Of a stretch of DNA of 64,000 nt, positions 56,393 through 64,000 are shown piece by piece (position 1 is the first letter of the stretch; each line of letters opens with the position of its first letter). The notes beneath the pieces were generated by a model, which was not told the DNA's origin, ran no database searches, and saw only the letters and a program-made list of their open reading frames with translations. The stretch covers positions 1-64,000 of the forward strand of contig JANQGY010000009.1 of assembly GCA_028282845.1 (NCBI GenBank), in the 5' to 3' direction. The position numbers were made by a program, and so were the translations under genes. The stretch is from a bacterium. GTDB lineage: Bacteria; Fidelibacterota; Marinisomatia; Marinisomatales; JAHJCW01.

Positions 56393-57765
56393 TAACGGCT
56401 TAAAGTAAAATGTAAATTATTATTATATGCCTTTACAGCAGGTATTAAGGCTGCTAAAAGTCCTATGAATGTGCAAAATGTTAAAAGAATCAGTTCTTTG
56501 TAAAAAACTTCATGAACGAAAAAACTGCCAAGTTCAAACTGAGGTAAATAAGCCCAAATCGAATATGAAACGATAATGCCAATTAGCCAACCAGAAACTG
56601 CCAGAAATACTCCCTGAAAATAAAGTAAAGCAACAACTTTTAACCTTGTAGCTCCTGCAAGGCGCAAAATTGCAATTTCGTAAATGCTTTGATTGAATAA
56701 GTTTAGTAGGTAAATAAAAATGTTAATAGTCGATATAATAATGATTATCCATGCCAGCAATCTTAAAGTATCGAGCCCCATTCCCAACATTGATATTAGC
56801 CTGTTCATTTCTATTACCGGTGAAGCTGCTTGCATAGAAGTATTTTCGTTGATTGCTCGTGGTAGGCTAACTGCCGCCTGTGGATTTTTGTAGAAAACCA
56901 ATAAGGCTGTTACAGCTTCTGCTGGTTTTGTGTTATCTATAACCAGTGTGCCTTTTAATTCGCTAAATAATTTGGTTTCTTCTTCAGTTAGTTCTTCACC
57001 ATGTGAAATTTTATGGTTCAAATGTTCTAATGTTTCATCATCATGAGTATGACTTTCATGGTGTTGATGATTTTGGTGATGTCGGTGACTGCTCTCCTCA
57101 TCATGAGCATGAGTCTCTTCCTTATGATCACTATCCTCGGTTTGGTTATGGCCATGAACCATCCAAACACTTTCAACAGGTGTTAGTATGAGGTTGTCAG
57201 TAACATTCCCCGATTTTTTCAGCACACCGGTAACCGTGTAGCTAAAATCGTCATGGCTATGCCCAGCATCCATAAAACCATGAACACCAGTAAATGTGTC
57301 TCCTGATTTCAAATCGGTTTTTTCGGAAACATTTGCACCTATAACAGCTTCCAATGGTTTTGAGAATAAATGTCCCTTCTGAAGTTCGCATGAATAAAGT
57401 TGTAAATAATCGGTATGTGTGCCAACAATGCGGAATCCTTTGTGATTATCACCTAAGGCAATTGGAATAGTATGTTTAACCAATGGATTTTTTTGCACCT
57501 TTTGCACTTCATCAAGCGGGATATTTCCAGTTGGTGCGTCAATATGTAGTACCGAAGATAATATTAGTTGCAAGGGGCTGCCTTTTGCTCCTACTATCAA
57601 GTCGATTCCGGCCAAATTGGTTTTAATTTGGTTATTAAGAAAGGTCTCTGTTTTTATTATTAGAGAAATTAGTGCAACACCTATGGCAAATAAAAGTACA
57701 CTTAATGCACTATTGTAAGTTTTATGAAACAATTTTGCTAGTGCAATTTTTACTATTGTCAGCAT
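56392..57765 (-). CDS. FtsX/MacB-type ABC permease with His-rich loop
   Basis: A four-helix permease: helix 1 is near residues 20-40, a large extracytoplasmic domain follows (about 50-320), and three helices end it (starting near 330, 375 and 425). Residues 204-255 are exceptionally rich in His, Asp and Glu (for example HAHDEESSHRHHQNHQHH), a likely metal-binding loop. The permease type moves proteins or lipids or acts mechanically rather than pumping ions. It is paired with the LolD-like ATPase gene 2 bases upstream. The His-rich insertion links it to zinc or similar metal. Confidence 0.88.
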   Translation of the reverse strand: MLTIVKIALAKLFHKTYNSALSVLLFAIGVALISLIIKTETFLNNQIKTNLAGIDLIVGAKGSPLQLILSSVLHIDAPTGNIPLDEVQKVQKNPLVKHTIPIALGDNHKGFRIVGTHTDYLQLYSCELQKGHLFSKPLEAVIGANVSEKTDLKSGDTFTGVHGFMDAGHSHDDFSYTVTGVLKKSGNVTDNLILTPVESVWMVHGHNQTEDSDHKEETHAHDEESSHRHHQNHQHHESHTHDDETLEHLNHKISHGEELTEEETKLFSELKGTLVIDNTKPAEAVTALLVFYKNPQAAVSLPRAINENTSMQAASPVIEMNRLISMLGMGLDTLRLLAWIIIIISTINIFIYLLNLFNQSIYEIAILRLAGATRLKVVALLYFQGVFLAVSGWLIGIIVSYSIWAYLPQFELGSFFVHEVFYKELILLTFCTFIGLLAALIPAVKAYNNNLHFTLSR

Positions 57766-57767
57766 GT

Positions 57768-58403
57768 TTATTTTAGTTGTATAGTATTAACAAAATCTTT
57801 TTTCAAACGGGCATCGTGCGTTGCTACTAATAGTGTTAAATTGTAGCTTTTGCAAATGCCAAGTATAATTTCAGTAAAACGCTTACAATTATCATCGTCA
57901 AGGCTAAATGTTGGTTCATCGGCTAAAATAATTCCCGGCCTATTTATCATTGCCCTGGCTATTGAAAAACGTTGAAGTTCTCCGCTGCTGAGTGTAGTTG
58001 GTTTCTTGTGCGACAGATTAGTTATACCTAGATCATTGAATAGTTTATTCATGAACTCTTTGTCTGCTTTATTGCCCGACAATTCGGCGAAATATAGAAG
58101 GTTTTTATACATACTTAATGCATCTATAAAGTAGGTTTTTTGAAAAATCATGCCAATGTTCCGTGCTCTGAATGAATCAAGTTCAGTTGGTTTTAAATCA
58201 TTAAGCAACGTATTTGCAATTGTTAGTGCTCCTTTGGTAGGTGTTAAAATGCCGGCAATCAAATGAAGTAATGTAGATTTTCCACTACCAGAGTTTCCTG
58301 CAAGCAGCCATGATTCAGTTTCTTCAATTTTTATATCAGGGAAGTTGATGGATTCTTCTGTAGGGTATTTATATGATAGATTTTCTGTTTTAATATGGAC
58401 CAT
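57768..58403 (-). CDS. ABC transporter ATP-binding protein (LolD-like)
   Basis: A 211-residue ATPase: Walker A is LLAGNSGSGKSTLLH, the Q-loop is MIFQKTYFID, the ABC signature is TTLSSGELQRFSIARAM, Walker B is IILADEPTFSLD, and the switch His is in LLVATHDARLK. Size and sequence type match LolD/MacB-associated ATPases that pair with FtsX-type permeases. It is followed by the His-rich permease gene. The ZIP transporter gene lies 51 bases upstream on the same strand. Confidence 0.93.
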   Translation of the reverse strand: MVHIKTENLSYKYPTEESINFPDIKIEETESWLLAGNSGSGKSTLLHLIAGILTPTKGALTIANTLLNDLKPTELDSFRARNIGMIFQKTYFIDALSMYKNLLYFAELSGNKADKEFMNKLFNDLGITNLSHKKPTTLSSGELQRFSIARAMINRPGIILADEPTFSLDDDNCKRFTEIILGICKSYNLTLLVATHDARLKKDFVNTIQLK

Positions 58404-58454
58404 ATTTATTTAGACAATATGTTATAATTTTAAGAGGTTACATTGTTACGTGCG

Positions 58455-59270
58455 CTAATGATAGTGTTCGTGAAGGTTATCGTAATGTTGTTCGTGATCT
58501 TGTTCGTGATCGTGATGGTGTTCATGGTTTTGACTAATAATTAGCATAAGTGCAAGTCCGATCAGCACAATTATTAATTGCACTATATTCTTACTTACTG
58601 TCTTTTCACGATGAAGTTCCGGTATAAGGTCGGAACCAGCTAAATAAACAAATCCTCCAGCCGCCAGAGGTAAAACATATAATGATATATTTGTGAAAAA
58701 TGCATCCAGCCACAAGGTACCAATTGCCCCGACAATAGCAGTACAAGCAGCAATAAAATTGAATAAAAGTGCTTTCCTTCTTGAAAAACCAGCATGTATC
58801 AGTATGCCAAAATCGCTGATTTCTTGAGGTATTTCGTGTGCAATTACTGCCAATGTTGTGGCTAAACCAATTTCGGGCGATACCAGCCAGGACGAAGCAA
58901 TAAGAATACCATCTATAAAGTTATGCAAACCGTCGGTAAAAAGACTAATGTACCCGAGTGGAGCTTCACGTTTAATATCTTCCACATTATGGTTGTGTCG
59001 CCAATGAATTAACTTCTCCATTATAAACATCAAAATAATGCCTCCAACTACCAATAGTCCAATATGAAGACTGTTTCCAATCATTTCCTGCGATTCAGGA
59101 ATTAAAATAAAAAAAGCATTTCCAAATAGTGCACCCACCGCAAAGCTTACCAACACGAATACAATTTTCTTCAACAACTTAATTTTGAAAGCCAGAAATA
59201 AAACGCCTGTGAAAGAAACTAAACTTACTATAACGGTGCTTACTAGTGCATTTATCCAGATGTCATTCAC
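58455..59270 (-). CDS. ZIP family divalent metal transporter
   Basis: An eight-helix ZIP transporter. The metal path is marked by GLHNFIDGILIASS in helix 4 and VIAHEIPQEISDFGILI in helix 5, giving the H-N-x-x-D and H-E-x-P-x-E motifs. A His-containing loop (HWRHNHN) lies between helices 3 and 4, and the last 25 residues are mostly His, Asp and Glu. ZIP proteins move zinc, iron or manganese into the cytosol. It is the first gene of the leftward metal operon. A ribosome-binding motif, GAGGGA, precedes the start. Confidence 0.94.
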   Translation of the reverse strand: MNDIWINALVSTVIVSLVSFTGVLFLAFKIKLLKKIVFVLVSFAVGALFGNAFFILIPESQEMIGNSLHIGLLVVGGIILMFIMEKLIHWRHNHNVEDIKREAPLGYISLFTDGLHNFIDGILIASSWLVSPEIGLATTLAVIAHEIPQEISDFGILIHAGFSRRKALLFNFIAACTAIVGAIGTLWLDAFFTNISLYVLPLAAGGFVYLAGSDLIPELHREKTVSKNIVQLIIVLIGLALMLIISQNHEHHHDHEQDHEQHYDNLHEHYH

Positions 59271-59624
59271 TGATATTTCCCTCCTATTAAAAAATGTAGT
59301 TTTTTACCTTGTATATTAATCACTCTGAGGTGATACCATAGAAAGTATTTAACTGTTTTTGAAATTCTACTCTAAAATTATGGTTTGAATTGTAACAAAA
59401 AAAAGGCGTAACAACAACAATATATCGTGTAATGAGAGATTGTCACTTCCGAACTTGATTTTGCGATTTTCCCCACAAACGTCTCCGTAAACAAACAGAC
59501 TAATTATAGTGTATTATATACATTGGATATTCATGTATTTTCCATTGACAAAAGCGAACAGCAATGGATACGAATACCTGTTCATTTCAGCAGTAGTAAG
59601 TATCTATGTAACTAACAACTGAGT
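59271..59624. other. Promoter region and distal island edge
   Basis: The 354-base stretch must hold the promoter of the leftward metal operon. Palindromic or AT-rich words such as TTGTAACAAAA near 59389-59400 could be repressor sites, but no clear Zur or Fur box is seen. No gene is credible. It ends where the 44-bp tRNA copy begins. Confidence 0.4.
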
Positions 59625-59668
59625 ACTCATAATCCGTTGGTTCGGGGTTCGAATCCCTGTGGGCCCAC
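59625..59668 (+). repeat. attR-type repeat (44-bp copy of the tRNA 3' end)
   Basis: It is an exact copy of 53323-53366. It lacks the acceptor 5' strand and D-arm, so it is not a functional tRNA. It marks the distal end of the inner island and the start of the outer one. Confidence 0.85.
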
Positions 59669-59672
59669 AAAT

Positions 59673-59699
59673 AAAAAAGGTACTTTAGGTGCCTTTTTT
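59673..59699 (+). terminator. Terminator after the tRNA copy
   Basis: AAAAAGGTAC and GTGCCTTTTTT form a 10-bp hairpin with a 5-base loop and T-run. Its position behind the tRNA fragment mirrors that after the intact tRNA, although the sequence differs. It is a remnant of the tRNA transcription unit. Confidence 0.7.
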
Positions 59700-60123
59700 G
59701 TTTGGGATCAGGGGTAGAGAAAGCCGAAAGGTTCGACTGCGAAACAGGCTGCCGGCGGCAGTGTGTTGAGAAGCCGCTGAACAAAGTGAAGCCAATCCCT
59801 GTATGTTCACGGTTTTAATTGATTATTGAAGATTTATTATTGCTGATTGGCAGTTTCCTCTGCCATCACTAACCTTTTAAAATCCCGTTTATCTATTAAG
59901 TTTGCTTCCTTCTATCACTAATTCAATATGATCAAATAATTCCAACGAACCAATTATCGGGTCTAATTCTATAAATACAGTATATAATCTATATAATACA
60001 TTATGCAGTCTATTGAGGAATTATTATTAATTAGCAGACAATAAATACTTAGTATACTCGCTAATTAGGGATTAAGACAATACTATGATTAATATAGTTT
60101 CTGTATAATGAGTTCAATTTATT
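59700..60123. other. Non-coding stretch behind the 44-bp tRNA copy
   Basis: It includes a 25-base block at about 59772-59802 that repeats the block before 53496 (CCGCTGAAC-A/G-AAGTGAAGCC then AATCCCTGT). A damaged tRNA end, AATCCCTGTATGTTCAC, follows at 59794-59810. From 59810 to 60123 the sequence is AT-rich with no credible gene. Confidence 0.45.
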
Positions 60124-60735
60124 TTAATCCAAATTGATGAGTAACTTCATACCAAAATTCCATATCATATTTCCTTGGTCAAATAACCATCGCAGTCCAA
60201 CGTTAGGTCCAATTTTGGTATTTCTATAAAAATCAAATTTATAATCGACCACTACACCCACTCCATACTTATATAGATTGTAATAATTATTAACAATTAA
60301 CAACTCATCAGTTTCTCTATTAATCGCAGCAGCTGCATTTGCTATTTCATTTATAGATAAATAAAAACCTGTAATGAATAGATTAAAATATGAATTTTCA
60401 ATATCGTTTAGGTAAAAAGATCTGTACACCCCAGCCTCAATTACAACATGCTCTCTTACATAAAAATATCCTGGCAATTCACCATATTCACGGTTAACAA
60501 TTCCTTTTAAATCTGATGATCTTGAAAACCCTAATCCTGCTTGTAACCCATATTTTCTATTTATCGGATGTTGATAATCTGTTTTAAGTAAAAATCCCGG
60601 AGTATCACCATTCGTCCAAAATGTTTTGTGTAAACCAATTGAAAGACTATTTTTAATATCTTGACTATACAGATTATTTGATGTAGAAATCATTAACAGA
60701 AAAATAATAAATGTATATTTTGTAGTTCTTTTCAT
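60124..60735 (-). CDS. Predicted outer-membrane protein, unknown
   Basis: A signal peptide (ending NLYSQ) precedes about 180 residues of alternating polar and aromatic sequence. Segments such as YGLQAGLGFSRS and YGVGVVVDYKF are typical of small outer-membrane beta-barrels, and the chain ends in MKLLINLD. No family can be named. It is the last gene of a three-gene leftward operon, 11 bases after its neighbour. Confidence 0.6.
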   Translation of the reverse strand: MKRTTKYTFIIFLLMISTSNNLYSQDIKNSLSIGLHKTFWTNGDTPGFLLKTDYQHPINRKYGLQAGLGFSRSSDLKGIVNREYGELPGYFYVREHVVIEAGVYRSFYLNDIENSYFNLFITGFYLSINEIANAAAAINRETDELLIVNNYYNLYKYGVGVVVDYKFDFYRNTKIGPNVGLRWLFDQGNMIWNFGMKLLINLD

Positions 60736-60746
60736 AATTAATAATA

Positions 60747-61340
60747 TTAAAATTTATAACCAATTGATAAACCAGTATGATTGGCTATAAAACCATTTTT
60801 ATTAAACAAGGGATTCCATGTTGCTCTAAAAACCAACCCATTAGAAAGTGCTTGAAACCTGTAGCCTAGACTGAGAAAACCTAGCCATTCTTTATTATTT
60901 TCGGGGGTAAACTCAACCAAAGGAGTTAATTCTAAAGATATATTTCCTGACCTATCTGAAAAATCGATGAAGTAAAATAGTGTTCCTAATCCGAGGTCAA
61001 TACCATTACGATATTTTCCTAAAATATAGTTTATTTCTAAAGGTACAATGTATTCCTTTGCAGCAAGAAATCCATCATCAATTCCTGTATCTAAATCATT
61101 AGTATAACCTTTTATTTCATCATAACCAAATCCAATACGGCACCCAAGTCCATCTTGGGTGCCGACATTGAAACGTGTATCAAAATTTATGGAATAATTA
61201 AGCCCTGCTCCTTTCCATTCAAAAAACCAAACTTTGATTCGCCCTTTGTCTTGACCATTGACGCTAGTACAAAACATTGTTAGAAAAGTAAGCAAAAATA
61301 GGGTCATTCTAAACTTTTTTTGAGCCACGTGATCATCCAT
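60747..61340 (-). CDS. Predicted outer-membrane or exported protein, unknown
   Basis: The 197-residue protein has a hydrophobic signal peptide (ending SVNGQ) after a charged start. Barrel-like strands such as CRIGFGYDEIKGY, FLSLGYRFQAL and the terminal LSIGYKF follow. The C-terminal aromatic residue fits an outer-membrane barrel. Start: the ATG at 61340 gives a long charged N-region; an ATG at 61307 is also plausible. Function is unknown. It sits between the lipoprotein gene (9-base gap) and the other barrel gene. Confidence 0.6.
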   Translation of the reverse strand: MDDHVAQKKFRMTLFLLTFLTMFCTSVNGQDKGRIKVWFFEWKGAGLNYSINFDTRFNVGTQDGLGCRIGFGYDEIKGYTNDLDTGIDDGFLAAKEYIVPLEINYILGKYRNGIDLGLGTLFYFIDFSDRSGNISLELTPLVEFTPENNKEWLGFLSLGYRFQALSNGLVFRATWNPLFNKNGFIANHTGLSIGYKF

Positions 61341-61349
61341 TAAGAACTA

Positions 61350-62486
61350 TTAGATGTTATTCCAGTAAATTGTAAACTTTACATCACCAGTAGTGTATGG
61401 ATTGGTTTTAGAGCTAGTGGGATCGTCTTTATGGAAAGTGGTTGAACCCATATTATCGTCACCATCTTTGATACTGAAACCAACTGAAGCTGTAGTAGTC
61501 ACATTTGTTGGTTTTACCTTATAACTGTAACTCAACCCTAAATTAATTGTAGAACCTGAGTCTTTTTCCATCCATCTTATAATACTTCTGTCTGGATCAG
61601 TATCATCGTGCCAATACATTACTCGTTTATTGAAGTGTCTCCAGTAATCATTTGATCCCCAATTTTGCCACCACTCATAGTAATTCTTTCTGAAGTTTGT
61701 TGTACCATTTATAAACTGATAATATACCTCAGGATGTCCTTTTGTCCACGGTTCTTTATCATCTACTAGTCGAACATAACCAATTCTTAAATCCTTTATA
61801 TCACTTGCTATTTTCCCAAAAGAGTTATCAATATTTGAATAAAGTTTACCAGTTAATGGATCTACTCTTTCATTAATTCCAATAACAACAACAGGGTAAT
61901 CAGGTTCGCTTTGTGCGTCTAATTTGTACTTTTTGCCACTTCCATCAAAAGCTAAAACCTCTTTCCATTTAACATCATCCTTAGTTATTGGATTGTAGGC
62001 GACTAATAGCGGAACATCAACATTCCATTTGTCGAAATGTATTGGGGCACTTACCTGCAGTAATGGTACACTATTAAATTGATCAACCATATCAATGTCT
62101 GAATTGTATAACTTTCTCAATATATTTTTTAATTTACCTTTATTGGCAAAATTCTTATCTGCAATGGTTTCCCATAATACATCATAGTCACCATCAAATT
62201 GTTTACCAATCTCTGTTTGTAAGTAATTTCCTATTTCAGGATCATTTAGTAATTTTGCAATTCCTCTTGCAAGATATTTCATTTTTACTTCATATGCTCG
62301 CAAACTTTGTTTATCTCCTTTAGCGAGGATTTCATTGGTCATTAGTTCAATATCTGCTTTATCAACATCAATTATACCAAATTCTGCTACTACATCGAAA
62401 TTTTCAATTGGTGAGGTTGCTGAGTTGTTTTCACAGCTAAATAGAACTAATGAGGAAAGTATTAATAATACTACTGTGTTTTTCAC
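61350..62486 (-). CDS. Predicted lipoprotein of unknown function
   Basis: The signal peptide has a lipobox, LVLFSCEN, so the mature protein is likely anchored through Cys18. The 378-residue chain has a helical N-terminal third, then a beta-rich part with QVSAPIHFDKW and VPLLVAYNP, and YPVVVIGINERVDP. It resembles, with low certainty, the DUF3103 type. A GTG start follows AGGAGA at good spacing. It is the first gene of the operon, preceded by the structured leader at 62540-62650. Function is unknown. Confidence 0.7.
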   Translation of the reverse strand: MKNTVVLLILSSLVLFSCENNSATSPIENFDVVAEFGIIDVDKADIELMTNEILAKGDKQSLRAYEVKMKYLARGIAKLLNDPEIGNYLQTEIGKQFDGDYDVLWETIADKNFANKGKLKNILRKLYNSDIDMVDQFNSVPLLQVSAPIHFDKWNVDVPLLVAYNPITKDDVKWKEVLAFDGSGKKYKLDAQSEPDYPVVVIGINERVDPLTGKLYSNIDNSFGKIASDIKDLRIGYVRLVDDKEPWTKGHPEVYYQFINGTTNFRKNYYEWWQNWGSNDYWRHFNKRVMYWHDDTDPDRSIIRWMEKDSGSTINLGLSYSYKVKPTNVTTTASVGFSIKDGDDNMGSTTFHKDDPTSSKTNPYTTGDVKFTIYWNNI

Positions 62487-62541
62487 AGTTATCTCCTATT
62501 ATTTTTTTACTTGAAATCAACTAAAAAACTGTTAATTTCCG

Positions 62542-62648
62542 ACTATGTTACGGGTTTCCCTAGTGTTTGGGGCCACCTATAACTACTACTCAGGGGTTGT
62601 TCCATAGGTTCAACCCCTCTTCTTATATTTGGAAATTTTTCCAAATAA
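62542..62648 (-). promoter_or_regulatory. Candidate structured RNA leader with hairpins and possible pseudoknot
   Basis: On the minus strand, read toward the lipoprotein gene, there is a 9-bp hairpin (ATTTGGAAA/TTTCCAAAT) at 62628-62647. Next is an 8-bp hairpin, AGGGGTTG/CAACCCCT at 62618-62592, with an 11-base loop. The loop word ACCTAT (62609-62604) complements ATAGGT downstream (62580-62575), which could form a pseudoknot. A third stem, ACTA-GGG/CCC-TAGT (62564-62542), follows, then a T-run before the ribosome-binding site. The block is clearly more GC-rich than its surroundings. It fits no riboswitch class that I recognise. Confidence 0.4.
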
Positions 62649-63161
62649 ATTTTAATTTTCTATTAAAATCCAATAGTGTTTTTAGTTATTACTATAAATA
62701 AATACATTCTATTTGTTATTTTTAATAGGCGGAAAATTAAAGCAATTCTTTGGCGAGACAAAACAATTATTTCACAATAATAAATTAATTTTCATATAAA
62801 ATGATCTATTTAAAACTGTTAATGATTACATGTTTAAAATAGATGAATAAGTATTATTGATTATTAAGTTCTTAAGTATTTAATGTGTGTCATTATACGC
62901 ATAGCATTTTCGAGATCAGTATATTGGTTAGATATATATTTCATAGCAAGCAATTGTTTTAGGTTAGATAAACCAATGTTAATTACGTGATTTACTTTTG
63001 TGGTAAACAAAATTTAAATTAAGATTTTAACTCTAGAACATTATAAAGTATTTTAAACATTAACAATTTATTTACTGATCACAATAGACCTTTACGCTCA
63101 TCAATATAATATCAATAGCGTATATATAGCGTACACTATTTCTTCTTCCGATGATAAATCA
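62649..63161. other. AT-rich non-coding stretch
   Basis: About 510 bases of very AT-rich sequence with no credible gene on either strand. It may hold the promoter of the leftward lipoprotein operon. Nothing else is seen. Confidence 0.5.
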
Positions 63162-63211
63162 ACGGACTCATAACCCGCTGGTTCAGCATTTGAATTCCTG
63201 TGGGCCCACTC
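63162..63211 (+). repeat. Decayed copy of the tRNA 3' half
   Basis: The stretch, from ACGGACTCATAA to GTGGGCCCACTC, aligns to the intact tRNA from the anticodon stem to the 3' end with about eight mismatches. The terminal GGGCCCACT is intact. It is the oldest-looking of the tRNA copies. It marks the right edge of the composite island before the chromosome resumes. Confidence 0.65.
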
Positions 63212-63305
63212 GCAAACACCTTTCATCAAATAAAAAACTAATTACTTACAATTACGCGCCTAACAAATAATCCTGATTTTTCCGCAACGAAATCAGGAGA
63301 TAATT

Positions 63306-64000
63306 TTGTATAATAAGTACAGCCCGCTTAAACAATATAAAACCGTATGGGTTTCGGATGTTCACCTTGGATCAAGATTCAGCAAGGCGGAAATATTCCT
63401 GGATTTTCTAAATTCCATTCAAGCTGAACAGATCATCCTCGTTGGCGATATTATTGATATATGGAGTCTTAAATCCAACTGGTATTGGAATCAAAAACAT
63501 TCCGATGTCATTCTTAAACTTTTATCTCTGGCAAATAGTGGAACTATCGTTAAATATATTCCCGGCAATCACGATGAAATCTTCAGGGATTATATCGGCG
63601 AAAGTTTTGGTAATATCAAAATCTATCGCAATCTTGAACACCTAACCGCTGACGGTAAAAAATTACTGATAACGCACGGCGATGAGTACGATGTGTTCAT
63701 GAAGGATTCCTACCGGCTTGTTATGAATATCGGTGATTATATACATCAATTCATACAGCAGGCTAATCGCTTAAATCTCTGGCTAAGAAGAGTTTTTAAA
63801 AGGGATTATTGGTCATTAGCAAGTTATTTAAAAACGGCAACACGTGATGTAATAAAACTTGTGAATCGCTTTGAAAAAGCTGTTAGTAATTCAATTAAAA
63901 TTACCGGATACGATGGCGTTATCTGTGGGCATATCCATCAAGCGAACAAAAAACAATTCGATGAAACAATTTATCTAAACACCGGAGACTGGGTTGATTC
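63306..64000 (+). CDS. LpxH-like UDP-2,3-diacylglucosamine diphosphatase (partial)
   Basis: An open frame from a TTG at 63306, five bases after AGGAGA, runs off the window end. It has the calcineurin-like metallophosphoesterase motifs: SDVHLGSRFS, LVGDIIDIW, PGNHDE, ITHGDEYDVF and CGHIHQANKK. These fit LpxH-type enzymes, which make lipid X from UDP-2,3-diacylglucosamine in lipid A synthesis, or closely related phosphoesterases. An intact C-terminus is not visible. It was probably the original downstream neighbour of the tRNA gene. Confidence 0.85.
   Translation, partial: MYNKYSPLKQYKTVWVSDVHLGSRFSKAEIFLDFLNSIQAEQIILVGDIIDIWSLKSNWYWNQKHSDVILKLLSLANSGTIVKYIPGNHDEIFRDYIGESFGNIKIYRNLEHLTADGKKLLITHGDEYDVFMKDSYRLVMNIGDYIHQFIQQANRLNLWLRRVFKRDYWSLASYLKTATRDVIKLVNRFEKAVSNSIKITGYDGVICGHIHQANKKQFDETIYLNTGDWVD

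Larger units (their letters stand above)
59669..63211. mobile_element. Outer, more decayed island between tRNA copies
   Basis: It lies between the exact 44-bp tRNA copy and a decayed copy at 63162-63211. It holds three leftward genes of unknown function and long non-coding, visibly AT-rich flanks. No integrase or transposase is seen. The decayed right border suggests it is older than the inner island. Confidence 0.6.

Noticed and set aside
59625..59668. A second tRNA gene
   Set aside because: The acceptor 5' strand and D-arm are missing, so only the 3' half is present. It is an attachment-site copy.
59587..59784. A 65-residue minus-strand open frame reading LWAHRDSNPEPTDYE
   Set aside because: It is read through the tRNA 3' copy on the antisense strand. 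This peptide is a well-known spurious product of tRNA-overlapping frames and has no ribosome-binding site.
62542..62648. Hammerhead, pistol or twister ribozyme, or known riboswitch
   Set aside because: CTGAGTAG and GGGAAACCC recall parts of the hammerhead core, and the loop pseudoknot recalls pistol. The conserved core bases of each do not match, so no class is assigned.

Overview
The window reads as AT-rich chromosomal DNA of a Gram-negative bacterium, most likely in the wider FCB group (Bacteroidota, Ignavibacteria, Marinimicrobia or similar). Pointers are a DUF4835 (PorD-like) exported protein, a DUF2723/TMEM260-like membrane protein, an ammonia-dependent AsnA, a YbeY with the Bacteroidota-style altered third metal ligand, SLBB/Wzz-BY-kinase/Wzi polysaccharide export genes and an LpxH-like enzyme. 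Clear Shine-Dalgarno motifs before several genes (for example AGGAGG before the DUF2892 gene and GGAGGTGG before rpsU) argue against a typical Bacteroidetes genome. This placement is inference from gene content. No rRNA, transposase, integrase or CRISPR array was seen.

1-6.5 kb is an accessory plus-strand run of small genes: two SAM methyltransferases, an esterase gene broken by an in-frame TGA, a DUF1697 protein, a two-TM protein, a Rid protein, a VUT-family transporter, a RibD-like reductase, an FMN reductase and a small HELVH protein. It ends at a strong hairpin terminator and a degenerate palindromic repeat. 6.6-42 kb is conserved housekeeping sequence, mostly minus strand: asnA, a DUF4835 protein, a glycosyltransferase/DUF2723/DUF1844 group, recG-DUF4139-valS, rlmD-GNAT-deoC-glmM, rpsU, rsmA, a four-helix-bundle gene, tatD, metG-holB-envC, mazG-ybeY-pgpH-acyl-CoA dehydrogenase-fabH-recJ, the RNase P RNA and a coiled-coil zinc-ribbon protein. 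Many neighbours overlap by 1-4 bases, as expected in operons.

42.4-53.2 kb is a surface-polysaccharide region. An SLBB export protein, a fused Wzz/BY-kinase, a MraY/WecA-type glycosyltransferase and a SUMF1-fold lipoprotein run rightward. Two Wzi-like outer-membrane proteins, an LhgO-type oxidase and a UDP-sugar dehydrogenase run leftward.

53.3-63.2 kb is a composite genomic island in a tRNA gene with a CAT anticodon (probably Ile2). A 44-bp exact copy of the tRNA 3' half lies at 59625-59668, a 19-bp copy at 53496-53514, and a decayed copy at 63162-63211. The inner segment carries a DUF255 thioredoxin-domain protein and a likely zinc-handling operon: a small CFFC protein, an FtsX-type permease with a very His-rich loop, a LolD-like ATPase and a ZIP transporter with a His-rich tail. 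The outer, visibly more AT-rich segment carries a three-gene operon of unknown function (a lipoprotein and two predicted outer-membrane proteins). Its leader can fold into hairpins and a possible pseudoknot. The chromosome resumes at 63306 with an LpxH-like phosphoesterase cut by the window end.

The tRNA-nested island, its zinc-type operon and the structured leader of the lipoprotein operon are the most notable parts.
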